DNA from: Planktomarina sp.
GTDB lineage: Bacteria; Pseudomonadota; Alphaproteobacteria; Rhodobacterales; Rhodobacteraceae
DNA length: 49,664 bases
Reading direction: 5' to 3'
Assembly: GCA_020630595.1 (NCBI GenBank)
Contig: JAHDBC010000006.1
Span: 46,634 to 96,297 of the forward strand
How positions within the stretch are numbered: position 1 is the stretch's first letter; every line of letters starts with the position of its first letter. The notes beneath the pieces are model-generated. The model searched no databases. It was not told the DNA's origin and saw nothing but the letters and a program-made list of their open reading frames with translations. A program made the position numbers and the translations under genes. Shown piece by piece: positions 24,058 through 32,490 of this stretch.

Positions 24058-25360
24058 TGCGCTGACCCATCGTCGTATTCTGGGAATCGCGCTGCCCTTG
24101 GTGGCGTCGAACATTACAGTGCCCTTGGTGGGATTGGCGGACGCGGGTGTCGTGGGTCAATTGCCCAATTCTGCTGCTTTGACGGGGGCAGTGGGGCTGG
24201 GTGCGGCGATCCTGTCGATGCTGTATTGGTTTTTCGGTTTCTTGCGCATGGGCACCGTTGGCATGACCAGTCAGGCTGCCGGGGCGGATGACGCAGGCGA
24301 AGTGTCTGCGCTGTTTTTCCGTGCGACGGGGTTGGGTGTGGTGTTTGGGCTGTTGGTGGTCGCGTTGCAAATTCCGGCCTTTTGGGCGGCATTCCAAATC
24401 GCCCCCGCATCGTCAGAGGTGGAAGGTCTCACCCGGGAATATCTGAACATCCGCATCTGGTCGGCCCCGGCGGCGATTGCGATCTATGGGCTGACGGGTT
24501 GGTTGATCGGGCAGGAACGCACCCGTGCTGTGCTGATCCTTTTGACATGGATCAACGGGCTGAACATTCTGCTGGATGTTGTTTTCGTGCTGGGCTTGGG
24601 GTGGGGTGTACCCGGCGTTGCCTTTGCGACCTTTGTGGCAGAATGGACCGGTCTGGCGCTGGGTTTGTGGCTGTGCCGTGATGCCTTTGCCGATGGTGCC
24701 TTGCGCCGCGTCGATGCGATCTTGAATGGCGCGCGGCTGAAAGCCATGGCGATTTTGAACACCGACATCATGATCCGGTCGGTTCTTTTGATGATTGGCT
24801 TCACATCTTTTACCCTTATCGGGTCGGATTTTGGCGATGTGACGCTGGCGGCAAACACCGTATTGCAGCAATTCGTGTTTATCACGGCCTATGCGATGGA
24901 CGGGTTCGCCTTTGCGGCAGAGGCGTTGGTGGGCCGGTTTTTCGGTGCAAGGAACCGATCCAAAGTGCGCGAAGCAGCCATCAAAACCAGCCTGTGGGGC
25001 GCAGGGATCTGCACCGCGATGGCCGTGGTGTTTTATGCCTTTGGGCCTAGCATCATCGATTTGTTGACCAAGGATGTATTGGTCCGGGAAGAGGCGCGAA
25101 TTTATCTGTGGTGGATGGTGTTGACGCCGTTGATTGGTTGGCCTGCTTGGATGCTGGATGGCATTTTTATCGGGGCGACGCGTTCGCGCGACATGCGCAA
25201 CATGATGATCGTATCGTTTGCTGCATATGTCGCAGTGTTGTTCGTGACCGTTCCAGCGTTGGGTAACACAGGGCTGTGGTTGTCGATCACATTGTTCTAT
25301 GTGATCCGGGGCATCACGCTTGCGGTGCGGTTCCCGGCACTGGTCCGGGCAGCCGCCTAG
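24050..25360 (+). CDS. MATE-family efflux transporter (DinF-like)
   Basis: 436 residues with 12 membrane helices in two homologous halves. The N-terminus ALPLVASNITVPLVGLADAGVVG and the second-half YAMDGFAFAAEALVGRFFGARN are typical of the DinF branch. It uses a Na+ or H+ gradient to export organic cations or other small molecules; the substrate is unknown. It overlaps the thioesterase gene and ends in a CTAG shared with the convergent COQ4-like gene. No terminator can fit between them. Confidence 0.92.
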   Translation: MADALTHRRILGIALPLVASNITVPLVGLADAGVVGQLPNSAALTGAVGLGAAILSMLYWFFGFLRMGTVGMTSQAAGADDAGEVSALFFRATGLGVVFGLLVVALQIPAFWAAFQIAPASSEVEGLTREYLNIRIWSAPAAIAIYGLTGWLIGQERTRAVLILLTWINGLNILLDVVFVLGLGWGVPGVAFATFVAEWTGLALGLWLCRDAFADGALRRVDAILNGARLKAMAILNTDIMIRSVLLMIGFTSFTLIGSDFGDVTLAANTVLQQFVFITAYAMDGFAFAAEALVGRFFGARNRSKVREAAIKTSLWGAGICTAMAVVFYAFGPSIIDLLTKDVLVREEARIYLWWMVLTPLIGWPAWMLDGIFIGATRSRDMRNMMIVSFAAYVAVLFVTVPALGNTGLWLSITLFYVIRGITLAVRFPALVRAAA

Positions 25361-25956
25361 CCCAGGTCGTGGTCTGATCGTCCCTTGTATGTATCCATGC
25401 GCCGCGACGCGCGCGATCCGGGGACAAGCAATTCTTCCTTTCGGAAATAGGCACGCAGTTCTTCTTTCACGATCCCCAGATCCTTGCGCAATTGCGCCAC
25501 GGTTTGTGACTGATACGGATCGTTTTCAAAGGGCGTCAGATGCAGGTCAGCCCCTTTCAGGTTGTCCATCCCGAACCCCACGCCCAAGCGGTAGCTGGCG
25601 ATATGATCGGGTTCGAATTGCCATGCCTTGGGATACAGGGTTGTTGAAATTTCAATGAAGCGTTCCGTGATGTCACAGGTCATCGTTGCATCCGCGCCCA
25701 TGGTGACACCAATGATGAATGCTTCGTCCTGCACATGCAGGCCCCGACCCAGAATAACGTGCAGGCAATCATGCCGTTCCAGACTGATTGCGCCGGGCAG
25801 GGCATCGGGGCTTTCGGGGTTTTCATATTTGCGCACGATGTCTGGCACATCGTCGGCATCGGATTTGGGCATCGTGTCCAAAACTTGCGCCAGCGTCATC
25901 GCGTCTGTGTCCAAACCCGGTTGCCATTCATTCCATTTCAGCAGTTTGCGGCCCAT
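25357..25956 (-). CDS. COQ4-like protein with HDxxHx11E motif
   Basis: 199 residues. Residues 62-78 read His-Asp-x-x-His, eleven residues, Glu, which is exactly the HDxxHx11E metal motif of COQ4, the ubiquinone biosynthesis protein of eukaryotes and some bacteria. The rest is mostly helical and not clearly alignable by eye, so the fold is an inference. Mitochondrial COQ4 is somewhat longer (about 220-270). ATG 25956 overlaps the TGA of the VWA gene as TGATG; a TTG one codon earlier is possible. It is the last gene of the five-gene operon, where a ubiquinone-type enzyme would be unexpected. Confidence 0.6.
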   Translation of the reverse strand: MGRKLLKWNEWQPGLDTDAMTLAQVLDTMPKSDADDVPDIVRKYENPESPDALPGAISLERHDCLHVILGRGLHVQDEAFIIGVTMGADATMTCDITERFIEISTTLYPKAWQFEPDHIASYRLGVGFGMDNLKGADLHLTPFENDPYQSQTVAQLRKDLGIVKEELRAYFRKEELLVPGSRASRRMDTYKGRSDHDLG

Positions 25957-26702
25957 CAATTGGTTCCTTCGAAATCTGTGATCGGCGCAAAGGCCGTTTG
26001 TTCGGCCACAGCATCGGTCAGGGCACTGGCCAGACCGTCAACACTGTTGACCGTGATGTAATTGACGAACCCCGGCATGTTCAAAACGTGCCCTTCGCCA
26101 ATTCCGATGCCGATGGTCACCAATTCCACTGGTGTTTCCGCAACAACACGTTTGACCTGTTGTTCCAACACCGTGTCATCCGTTGCTTGCCCATCTGTGG
26201 TCAGAATGATGCGGTACGTGCCAAAGCCCCGTTGGGTCGCTGCTTCTTGGATCAAGATATCATGGGCCTTGCCCAGGGCCTGACCCAAGGGCGTTCCCCC
26301 ATCCGCGCGGACTGGTTCCAAGACGGATGCAACGACACTGCGGGCTTGGGCCACTGGGGTCGGGGGCAACAAAACACCGCTGTTTAACGCAGTCAAAGAC
26401 ACGCGGCCAGTGTCCGGCAATTGGTTCACGGCCTCTGCCACCGCAATTTTCGCGGCGCGTATGTCATTTTCCATCGATCCGCTGTCATCCAGCACGATCA
26501 CTGTGGTCAGCCGGTTCGGGTCGGGCTGGGCGGCACCGGTTCCTTCTATCCCGGGCCACACCGAAATGGCGGCCCAATTGGGTTGGAACAGCGTTGGATC
26601 AACGTCCTGTCTGGCCTGATCATCGTTTTCACCAAAAAACAGGGTCAGTCCCACGACCACCACAATGGCGACCGTGACCAAATTGCTGATAAGTTTTTTC
26701 AT
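25956..26702 (-). CDS. Membrane-anchored VWA-domain protein
   Basis: 248 residues. An N-terminal signal anchor (about 7-23, NLVTVAIVVVVGLTLFF) is followed by a von Willebrand A domain with an intact metal-ion-dependent adhesion site: DDSGSM at 72-77, a Thr in GGTPLGQAL and the Asp in ILTTDGQATDD. The domain therefore faces the periplasm and can bind a protein partner through a metal. GGGGGCGGAT precedes the ATG. It is 10 bases after the solute-binding/OmpA gene and overlaps the COQ4-like gene, inside a five-gene operon. Confidence 0.85.
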   Translation of the reverse strand: MKKLISNLVTVAIVVVVGLTLFFGENDDQARQDVDPTLFQPNWAAISVWPGIEGTGAAQPDPNRLTTVIVLDDSGSMENDIRAAKIAVAEAVNQLPDTGRVSLTALNSGVLLPPTPVAQARSVVASVLEPVRADGGTPLGQALGKAHDILIQEAATQRGFGTYRIILTTDGQATDDTVLEQQVKRVVAETPVELVTIGIGIGEGHVLNMPGFVNYITVNSVDGLASALTDAVAEQTAFAPITDFEGTN

Positions 26703-26712
26703 ATCCGCCCCC

Positions 26713-28392
26713 TTACAACGGAGAGAACGTGGTGGCTTCGGCTTGGGTCGTCAGAATGCGGAAAACCACCCGCATGTTCTGGCGCCATTCTTCGGCAGAC
26801 CGCGGCGGGCTGAATTCGGGCTTGTCGATCCCCACGCCATCCAGCGTAAACTGATCCACATTGACCCGAACGCCCTGATCGGCCGCATAGGATTTCAGCG
26901 CATCAATTACAGCCACGGATCGCCCGAACGACAGGTTTTTGGCGGATGTTCGAATGGCACGCAGTTCCTGACTGTCGGCCCCGTCTTTTTCGCGGCGCAG
27001 ATAATGCAGTGGGTCGGCGTGGCCTTCCACAGTGATGATCGCGCCCGAATAGGTTGCCGCCAAACGCAGGATTTCGTCAAAATCCTGCGCATAAAGGTTG
27101 ATGGGGAAATCTGTTGTGTCTGGTTCGAAGAACACTTTGAAATCCAGCCGCGTGTTCGCATCCAATTGCCCGGTCCGGCGCAATTGTTGCACAGCCGCCG
27201 CGGCGGCATCTGGATCAAATGCGGCGATATCGCGATCGGACAAATCGTTCAGCCCATCTGTCAATGCGCGGTAATCCCAACCGGCCACGGCCAATTCATA
27301 GGGCCGTTCAATCTGGCCGACACCGCGCAGCGCAGTGCTGACCTCTGCGGACAGAACTCCAAACCGGCGCGGGTCATTGGGATCACCAAAGTGGCGGGCG
27401 TTGCCCTGCCAGCCATCTGTCACGGCGTCTTGCCAAAGAAAAACACCTTCTTCCGCAGGCAAACCACCCAGCATCGTGTCAGCCATCAGTGCAGCCAGCG
27501 CGTCGCGTTCCCGGTCACCGGGTGTGGCCATGAAACGGCGCACCGTTTCTTCGGATTGGAACAGGATATTGACCATCCGGGCAATGTCGTCCCTGTGGCT
27601 GTCAAAGTAATCCTTGCGGACAGAAATATAGTCCCCAATCACAGCGGTCGCTTCCTGCGTGGAAAACAGGATTGTTGCGCCTTGAACGGATCCTTCTGCC
27701 CCGGTGCCCACAAATCCGCCAGACGTCAGCGCGCGCGCGTCTGGCAGGATCATCGCGGCTGCGTCGGCTTTGCCATCGGCGAGCAATGCGGCGGGCGTGC
27801 TGTCGCTATCGCCGGTCAAGTCTGCGGCCCAGACAATATCAACATCCGACAGGCTGACCCCGCCGTCCGCCAGAACCCGGCCCACGAAATCGACATGTGG
27901 CCCATAGGCCTGAATGGCGATGCGCTTGCCCACCAGATCGCCGACCTTTGCAATACCCGGCCCGGCCACGATCCCGTCGCCCGCAGACCATGAATGTTTG
28001 AAAATCACCACTTGTTCGGTACGTGGATCATTTTCGGTGACGGGGGCCGCCGCTGTCAGCATGCCCAATGTGCCGCGCAGGAACGGCGACGCACATGACA
28101 CATAATTTTCAAGCTGGCGTTTGAAATCATCGGCCACCGCCAGATCTACATCCCATCCCGCATCGGCCAGTGGCCCGGACCCGGCACCGTAAGACAGCCC
28201 ATTGGCATGCAACGTCACACCATCTGCGCCCCATGCAATGATCGGCATGTCCACCCGTGTGCCACTGCGGCAATCTTGAACGGAAGTTGTGACAACATCG
28301 GACATGGGTGCGCCCAGCGATTGGGCCATAAGCCCGCCGGGCGCAGCAACCATCGCCACAAGACCAGCAGAAAGGAATATTGAACGGATCAT
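26713..28392 (-). CDS. Periplasmic solute-binding domain fused to OmpA-like domain
   Basis: 559 residues. A signal peptide (SIFLSAGLVAMVAAPGGLMA) precedes a type II periplasmic binding domain of the NMT1/SsuA kind (VGDLVGKRIAIQAYGPHVDFV; SVRKDYFDSHRDDIARMV). After a linker from about residue 400, an OmpA-like peptidoglycan-binding domain follows (ITVEGHADP near 460; NLSFGRSVAVIDAL), with the diaminopimelate-binding Asp and Arg both present. So a ligand sensor is tethered to the cell wall instead of delivering to an ABC permease; no permease or ATPase gene is nearby. It overlaps the upstream gene by ATGA. Confidence 0.8.
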   Translation of the reverse strand: MIRSIFLSAGLVAMVAAPGGLMAQSLGAPMSDVVTTSVQDCRSGTRVDMPIIAWGADGVTLHANGLSYGAGSGPLADAGWDVDLAVADDFKRQLENYVSCASPFLRGTLGMLTAAAPVTENDPRTEQVVIFKHSWSAGDGIVAGPGIAKVGDLVGKRIAIQAYGPHVDFVGRVLADGGVSLSDVDIVWAADLTGDSDSTPAALLADGKADAAAMILPDARALTSGGFVGTGAEGSVQGATILFSTQEATAVIGDYISVRKDYFDSHRDDIARMVNILFQSEETVRRFMATPGDRERDALAALMADTMLGGLPAEEGVFLWQDAVTDGWQGNARHFGDPNDPRRFGVLSAEVSTALRGVGQIERPYELAVAGWDYRALTDGLNDLSDRDIAAFDPDAAAAAVQQLRRTGQLDANTRLDFKVFFEPDTTDFPINLYAQDFDEILRLAATYSGAIITVEGHADPLHYLRREKDGADSQELRAIRTSAKNLSFGRSVAVIDALKSYAADQGVRVNVDQFTLDGVGIDKPEFSPPRSAEEWRQNMRVVFRILTTQAEATTFSPL

Positions 28393-29039
28393 GTGCGGGG
28401 TCCCTCCATCGCATTGAACAGTGATTTGGCGACTTTTGTTGTCGCCTGAATGTCGGTCAGTTGGGCGGCAATCGCCCGGTCATCATGGGTCGCCACAGCA
28501 TTTTCGAAACTGGCGATGGCATCTGCCAGTTTTGATCGCGCGGATGCAATCTGACCTTCGTTTTTGGTTTTGCGGCGCAATGCCGCGTGGCCTTCGGCAG
28601 CCTGCGCCAGAAGATCAGCACGTGTGATCAACGGCAGCGCGGCACGGGTTTTGCCTGCGTCTTGCAACACAGACAGGCCAAGTCGGTCGATCTGGTTGGC
28701 AGCGCGGGCAACGGCCTGCGACAGATCATCGGCAAATCCATTGTCGGCCTTGCGCAGCCGGTCTGCCGTTGTTTCGGCATCGGCATAAACCTTTAGCGCC
28801 ATTTGCGCCCGGTCCGGGGCCACGCCCATCAGCCGGGTCAAGGTGTACAAGGCCCGCTGCGCGGTCGACCACAGCCACTGGGAGGGCCACATCATGACGC
28901 CCCCCAGATACAGCGCACAGGCCAGCGTGCCAGAAATCACCGCATCAGAATAGGCAAACAGGCGCGGCAGCGGGACCCAGATCAGGAACGTCCCAACGGC
29001 CACAAGCACAATCAGCCCCCAAAGAACAAATCGCATCAT
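28389..29039 (-). CDS. Two-TM protein with helical cytoplasmic domain (XpaC-like layout)
   Basis: 216 residues. Two N-terminal hydrophobic helices (about 5-25, LWGLIVLVAVGTFLIWVPLP, and 32-50, DAVISGTLACALYLGGVMM) are followed by about 150 residues of Ala/Leu/Lys-rich helix (ETTADRLRKADNGFADDLSQAVARAANQIDRL). The layout recalls the XpaC family that often accompanies TelA proteins, but the match is by architecture only. Start is ATG-ATG overlapping the stop of the upstream gene; its own stop overlaps the start of the solute-binding fusion. Confidence 0.6.
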   Translation of the reverse strand: MMRFVLWGLIVLVAVGTFLIWVPLPRLFAYSDAVISGTLACALYLGGVMMWPSQWLWSTAQRALYTLTRLMGVAPDRAQMALKVYADAETTADRLRKADNGFADDLSQAVARAANQIDRLGLSVLQDAGKTRAALPLITRADLLAQAAEGHAALRRKTKNEGQIASARSKLADAIASFENAVATHDDRAIAAQLTDIQATTKVAKSLFNAMEGPRT

Positions 29040-29524
29040 GGCAGGTAATGCGCAGTGATCGTGACCCGCGCCAAGCTGCGTTCATATTCCCGGCTGCCCA
29101 TGCCATCTGGTCGGGCCAACGGGGCAGCCCCGCCGACGCCAGTGACCGCTGTCACACGGTCCGGTGTCAGGCCAAGGGATTGCGCCATCCCGGCGACAAG
29201 ATCCGCACGGTCCTGCGAAACTGCGATATTTGCGGCACCATCGCCTTCGGTGCCTGAATGCCCGATGATTTGCACAGACAGCCGTGGGTCCGCTGCGATG
29301 CTGGCGAGATGTGCGTTCAGTCGCGCGTCTTCACCCGGTGCGAAACTGGTGCCCCGCGAAAAGCGAAAATCCGTGGATTGCGGACGGCGGGAAAAGCCCG
29401 CGAAACCCAATCCGCCTGCGGCTGCCGCGACCAAACCAACCAGTCCGGCGCCCAAAAATGCGCGGCGTGGCACACCCCGTGGGGCGGCAAATGCAATCTG
29501 GTTGTCAGCAGGTGTTTTGGTCAT
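29036..29524 (-). CDS. Membrane-anchored OmpA-like protein
   Basis: 162 residues. After a basic start (PRGVPRRAFLGAGLVGLVAAAAGGLGFAG) with a twin-Arg that resembles a Tat signal or a signal anchor, an OmpA-like domain follows: VQIIGHSGTEGDGAANIAVSQDRADLV. The canonical Asp of GHxD is replaced by Gly, while the later Arg is kept, so peptidoglycan binding may be altered. It is the first gene of the five-gene operon, has no clear ribosome site, and is divergent from tetR across 159 bases. Confidence 0.75.
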   Translation of the reverse strand: MTKTPADNQIAFAAPRGVPRRAFLGAGLVGLVAAAAGGLGFAGFSRRPQSTDFRFSRGTSFAPGEDARLNAHLASIAADPRLSVQIIGHSGTEGDGAANIAVSQDRADLVAGMAQSLGLTPDRVTAVTGVGGAAPLARPDGMGSREYERSLARVTITAHYLP

Positions 29525-29606
29525 CGTCTGTTAATCACTTGGTTGTGAGGTCGGGCCTTTTCAATACCCTGCAGTCTAGCCAAGTTGACCGGGATGTCCC
29601 CCTTTT

Positions 29607-29638
29607 ATTCGGCAGGGGTGTTAAGTTTTTCGCCGAAT
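29607..29638. promoter_or_regulatory. Inverted repeat in the tetR / OmpA-operon divergent region
   Basis: ATTCGGC (29607-29613) and GCCGAAT (29632-29638) are separated by 18 bases. It lies between the divergent starts and could hold a TetR operator or form a leader hairpin in tetR mRNA. The long spacer makes it a weak candidate. Confidence 0.3.
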
Positions 29639-29683
29639 TCATACATAAGATAGTGCAGCATCAGCCCGGAAAGGGGTCAGCGC

Positions 29684-30325
29684 ATGGCTACCGCGAAAAT
29701 ACGACGGGCCGGACGGCCAGTTGATACGGAAAAGACCGCGTCCATCGTGGAAGCGGCCAAAGACCTGTTTTTTGCCCATGGTGTGGAAGCTGTGACCGTG
29801 GAACAAATCGCCTCTGCCGCCGGGGTGGCAAAAACGACCGTTTATTCCAAGTTCGGATCAAAGGACGTTATTTTCCAACACGTGCTGAGCGAAATCGCAG
29901 AAGTCGCCGAACAGGACATGCAAGTCGAAGATGACACAAGCCATGATCCGCAAAAGGTTCTGGCGGCCTATGGCTATTCCCTGATGCGGAATCTGACGCA
30001 ATCCAAGATCATCGCGGCAGAACCGATCATCATTCTGGAAACCCGTCGCAATCCGGGATTGGGCCAAAAATTCTTTGATATGGGACCGGGTCGGGCCAAG
30101 GCGCACCTGACAAAAACCATTGCGTGTTGGCAGGAAGATGGGATCTTGGCAGCCGAAGATGACGCCGCCGATATGGCAGAAGATCTTTTGGGGCTTTGGA
30201 TGGGGATCATGCCCCATCGGATCAAAATGTGTGGCCCAGCAAATCTGACGGATGACGAAATCCGCAGCAGGGCAAACCGGGGCGCACGCAACTTTTTCAA
30301 GCTGCATGGGATCGGTGCCGCCTGA
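29684..30325 (+). CDS. TetR/AcrR-family transcriptional regulator
   Basis: 213 residues. The N-terminal helix-turn-helix is plain: IVEAAKDLFFAHGVEAVTVEQIASAAGVAKTTVYSKFGSKD, followed by a C-terminal helical ligand domain of the TetR_C class with an AefR-like layout (LLGLWMGIMPHRI). AAGGGGTC stands 8-12 bases before the ATG. It is divergent from the five-gene envelope operon and so is its most likely regulator; no ligand can be read. An intrinsic terminator follows 78 bases after the stop. Confidence 0.9.
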   Translation: MATAKIRRAGRPVDTEKTASIVEAAKDLFFAHGVEAVTVEQIASAAGVAKTTVYSKFGSKDVIFQHVLSEIAEVAEQDMQVEDDTSHDPQKVLAAYGYSLMRNLTQSKIIAAEPIIILETRRNPGLGQKFFDMGPGRAKAHLTKTIACWQEDGILAAEDDAADMAEDLLGLWMGIMPHRIKMCGPANLTDDEIRSRANRGARNFFKLHGIGAA

Positions 30326-30403
30326 CCCTTGCATGGTTGGGGAAATGGCCCTATAGCGCCCATGTCCAAGCGGCGTCCAACAGCCGAAGACAAAGCAGAT
30401 ACA

Positions 30404-30433
30404 GGGTCGGCAACCACCGGCCCCTTTTGTTTT
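30404..30433 (+). terminator. Rho-independent terminator of tetR
   Basis: GGGTCGG and CCGGCCC form a 7-bp stem with one U-G pair around CAACCA, followed by C-TTTTGTTTT. It lies about 80 bases after tetR and before rpsA, insulating the two. Confidence 0.75.
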
Positions 30434-30519
30434 GGACCTTCGCGGCGTCGTCAGACCAACCCAAGACCGGTGGAGACAACCACCCGGCCAGAAACTGTTG
30501 ATAAAGGAATAGACGCCAC

Positions 30520-32196
30520 ATGGCATCAGCAACCATGGAGGAATTCGAAGCCCTCCTGCAAGAAAGCTTCGAAGTTGACACACCCGAAGAAGGGTCTGTC
30601 GTTAAAGGCAAAGTCATCGCAATCGAAGCGGGACAAGCCATCATCGACGTGGGCTACAAGATGGAAGGCCGCGTTGAACTGAAAGAATTCGCAAATCCCG
30701 GCGAAGCCCCCGAAATCGCAGTCGGCGACGAAGTCGAAGTTTATCTGCGGTCGGCTGAAAACGCCCGTGGCGAAGCTGTCATTTCCCGCGAAATGGCCCG
30801 CCGCGAAGAAGCGTGGGATCGCCTGGAAAAAGCCTATGCGGACGATGCCCGTGTTGACGGTGCGATCTTCGGCCGTGTCAAAGGCGGTTTCACAGTTGAT
30901 CTGGGTGGCGCAGTTGCGTTCCTTCCTGGTTCACAGGTTGATGTGCGCCCCGTGCGTGACGCTGGCCCATTGATGGGTCTGAAGCAACCATTCCAAATCC
31001 TGAAAATGGACCGTCGCCGTGGCAACATCGTTGTGTCGCGCCGTGCGATCTTGGAAGAATCCCGTGCCGAACAGCAAGCCGAAGTTATCGGCAAGCTGGC
31101 CGAAGGCGACACAGTCGACGGTGTGGTCAAGAACATCACCGAATACGGTGCGTTCGTGGATCTGGGCGGTGTCGACGGTCTGCTGCACGTCACAGACATG
31201 GCGTGGAAACGTGTAAACCATCCTTCCGAAATCCTGTCCATTGGCGAAACCGTGAAAGTCCAAGTTGTGAAAATCAACAAAGACACGCGCCGCATTTCGC
31301 TGGGCATGAAACAGCTGCTGGAAGATCCATGGGATATCGTTGGCGCGAAATACCCATTGGGTTCAGTGCACAAAGGCACAGTCACCAACATCACTGACTA
31401 CGGTGCATTTGTTGAACTGGAAGCCGGTGTCGAAGGTCTGGTGCACGTGTCCGAAATGTCTTGGACCAAGAAAAACGTACATCCAGGCAAGATCGTTTCC
31501 ACCAGCCAAGAAGTCGATGTCATGGTTCTGGAAATCGACAACGCGAAACGCCGTGTGTCGCTTGGCCTGAAACAAACCATGCGCAACCCATGGGAAGTCT
31601 TCGCCGAAGAAAACCCATCCGGCACGCAGGTCGAAGGCGAAGTCAAGAACATCACCGAATTTGGTTTGTTCATCGGCTTGGACGGCGACATCGATGGCAT
31701 GGTTCACCTGTCCGACCTGACATGGGAAGGCCGTGGCGAAGATGTGATTGGCGATTATCGCAAAGGCGACATGGTTCAGGCCGTGGTGTCTGAAGTCGAC
31801 GTCGAAAAAGAACGCATCAGCCTGTCTGTCAAAGCCGTTGGCGGTGACAAATTCGCAGATGCAACGGGCGGCGTGAAGCGCGGATCGTTGATCACTGTGG
31901 AAGTCACAGCGATCGAAGATGGCGGCATCGAAGTGGAATATGAAGGCATGAAATCCTTCATCCGTCGGTCAGATCTGTCCCGCGATCGTGCGGAACAGCG
32001 CCCCGAACGGTTCCAGGTTGGCGACAAGGTCGACGTGCGCGTCACCAACATCGACAACAAAACACGCCGGTTGGGCATGTCGATCAAGGCACGTGAAATC
32101 GCCGAAGAAAAAGAAGCGGTCGAACAGTATGGTTCCTCCGATTCCGGTGCATCGCTGGGCGATATCCTTGGCGCCGCGCTGAAGGGCGACGAATAA
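30520..32196 (+). CDS. rpsA: 30S ribosomal protein S1
   Basis: mRNA-binding protein of the small ribosomal subunit. 558 residues, the usual length, with six S1 RNA-binding repeats; clear copies begin near residues 30, 115, 200 (VDGVVKNITEYGAFVDLG), 287 (HKGTVTNITDYGAFVEL), 374 (VEGEVKNITEFGLFIGL) and 460. AAAGGA lies about 10 bases before the ATG. Acidic, biased codon use fits high expression. In many proteobacteria cmk precedes rpsA; here tetR does. A textbook terminator follows. Confidence 0.98.
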   Translation: MASATMEEFEALLQESFEVDTPEEGSVVKGKVIAIEAGQAIIDVGYKMEGRVELKEFANPGEAPEIAVGDEVEVYLRSAENARGEAVISREMARREEAWDRLEKAYADDARVDGAIFGRVKGGFTVDLGGAVAFLPGSQVDVRPVRDAGPLMGLKQPFQILKMDRRRGNIVVSRRAILEESRAEQQAEVIGKLAEGDTVDGVVKNITEYGAFVDLGGVDGLLHVTDMAWKRVNHPSEILSIGETVKVQVVKINKDTRRISLGMKQLLEDPWDIVGAKYPLGSVHKGTVTNITDYGAFVELEAGVEGLVHVSEMSWTKKNVHPGKIVSTSQEVDVMVLEIDNAKRRVSLGLKQTMRNPWEVFAEENPSGTQVEGEVKNITEFGLFIGLDGDIDGMVHLSDLTWEGRGEDVIGDYRKGDMVQAVVSEVDVEKERISLSVKAVGGDKFADATGGVKRGSLITVEVTAIEDGGIEVEYEGMKSFIRRSDLSRDRAEQRPERFQVGDKVDVRVTNIDNKTRRLGMSIKAREIAEEKEAVEQYGSSDSGASLGDILGAALKGDE

Positions 32197-32221
32197 GGGT
32201 CTTAACGATCTTTGAAACATC

Positions 32222-32251
32222 AAATGCCCCGCCAATCGGTGGGGCATTTTT
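32222..32251 (+). terminator. Rho-independent terminator of rpsA
   Basis: AAATGCCCC and GGGGCATTT form a 9-bp stem around GCCAATCGGT, followed by further Ts, 26 bases after the rpsA stop. Confidence 0.93.
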
Positions 32252-32490
32252 CTGTCCGGCGCACACGCAAGAACCGCGAATCGCACATTTTTCGCGACGC
32301 GCTGGCGGACAACCGGGCGGGAACCGGTTGCCTGAGTGCAACGCAAAGCTGCTAAATCGCCCAAAAAGCTAACAAAAATGCGTTTTTTTGGGACCAATGC
32401 ATGCAACCATATTTCGGCAAAGCGCGTTCTGACCTATAGATCAGCCACTAAGCATAAAGCGCCTGCTGCCATGGCGCCTATGGGGGGAAC
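32252..32490. other. Intergenic region upstream of ihfB
   Basis: 239 bases without an apparent gene. It holds an A/T-rich stretch with A- and T-runs (CCCAAAAAGCTAACAAAAATGCGTTTTTTTGG split around 32360-32392) of the kind found upstream of strong promoters, and a TATAGAT at about 32435 that could be a -10 box, though no good -35 is visible. IHF autoregulation is known in enterobacteria; I see no clear IHF consensus here. Confidence 0.4.

Noticed and set aside
26665-27993. A 442-codon open frame on the plus strand
   Set aside because: Antisense to the solute-binding/OmpA fusion; the minus-strand frame has signal peptide and domain motifs, this one has none.
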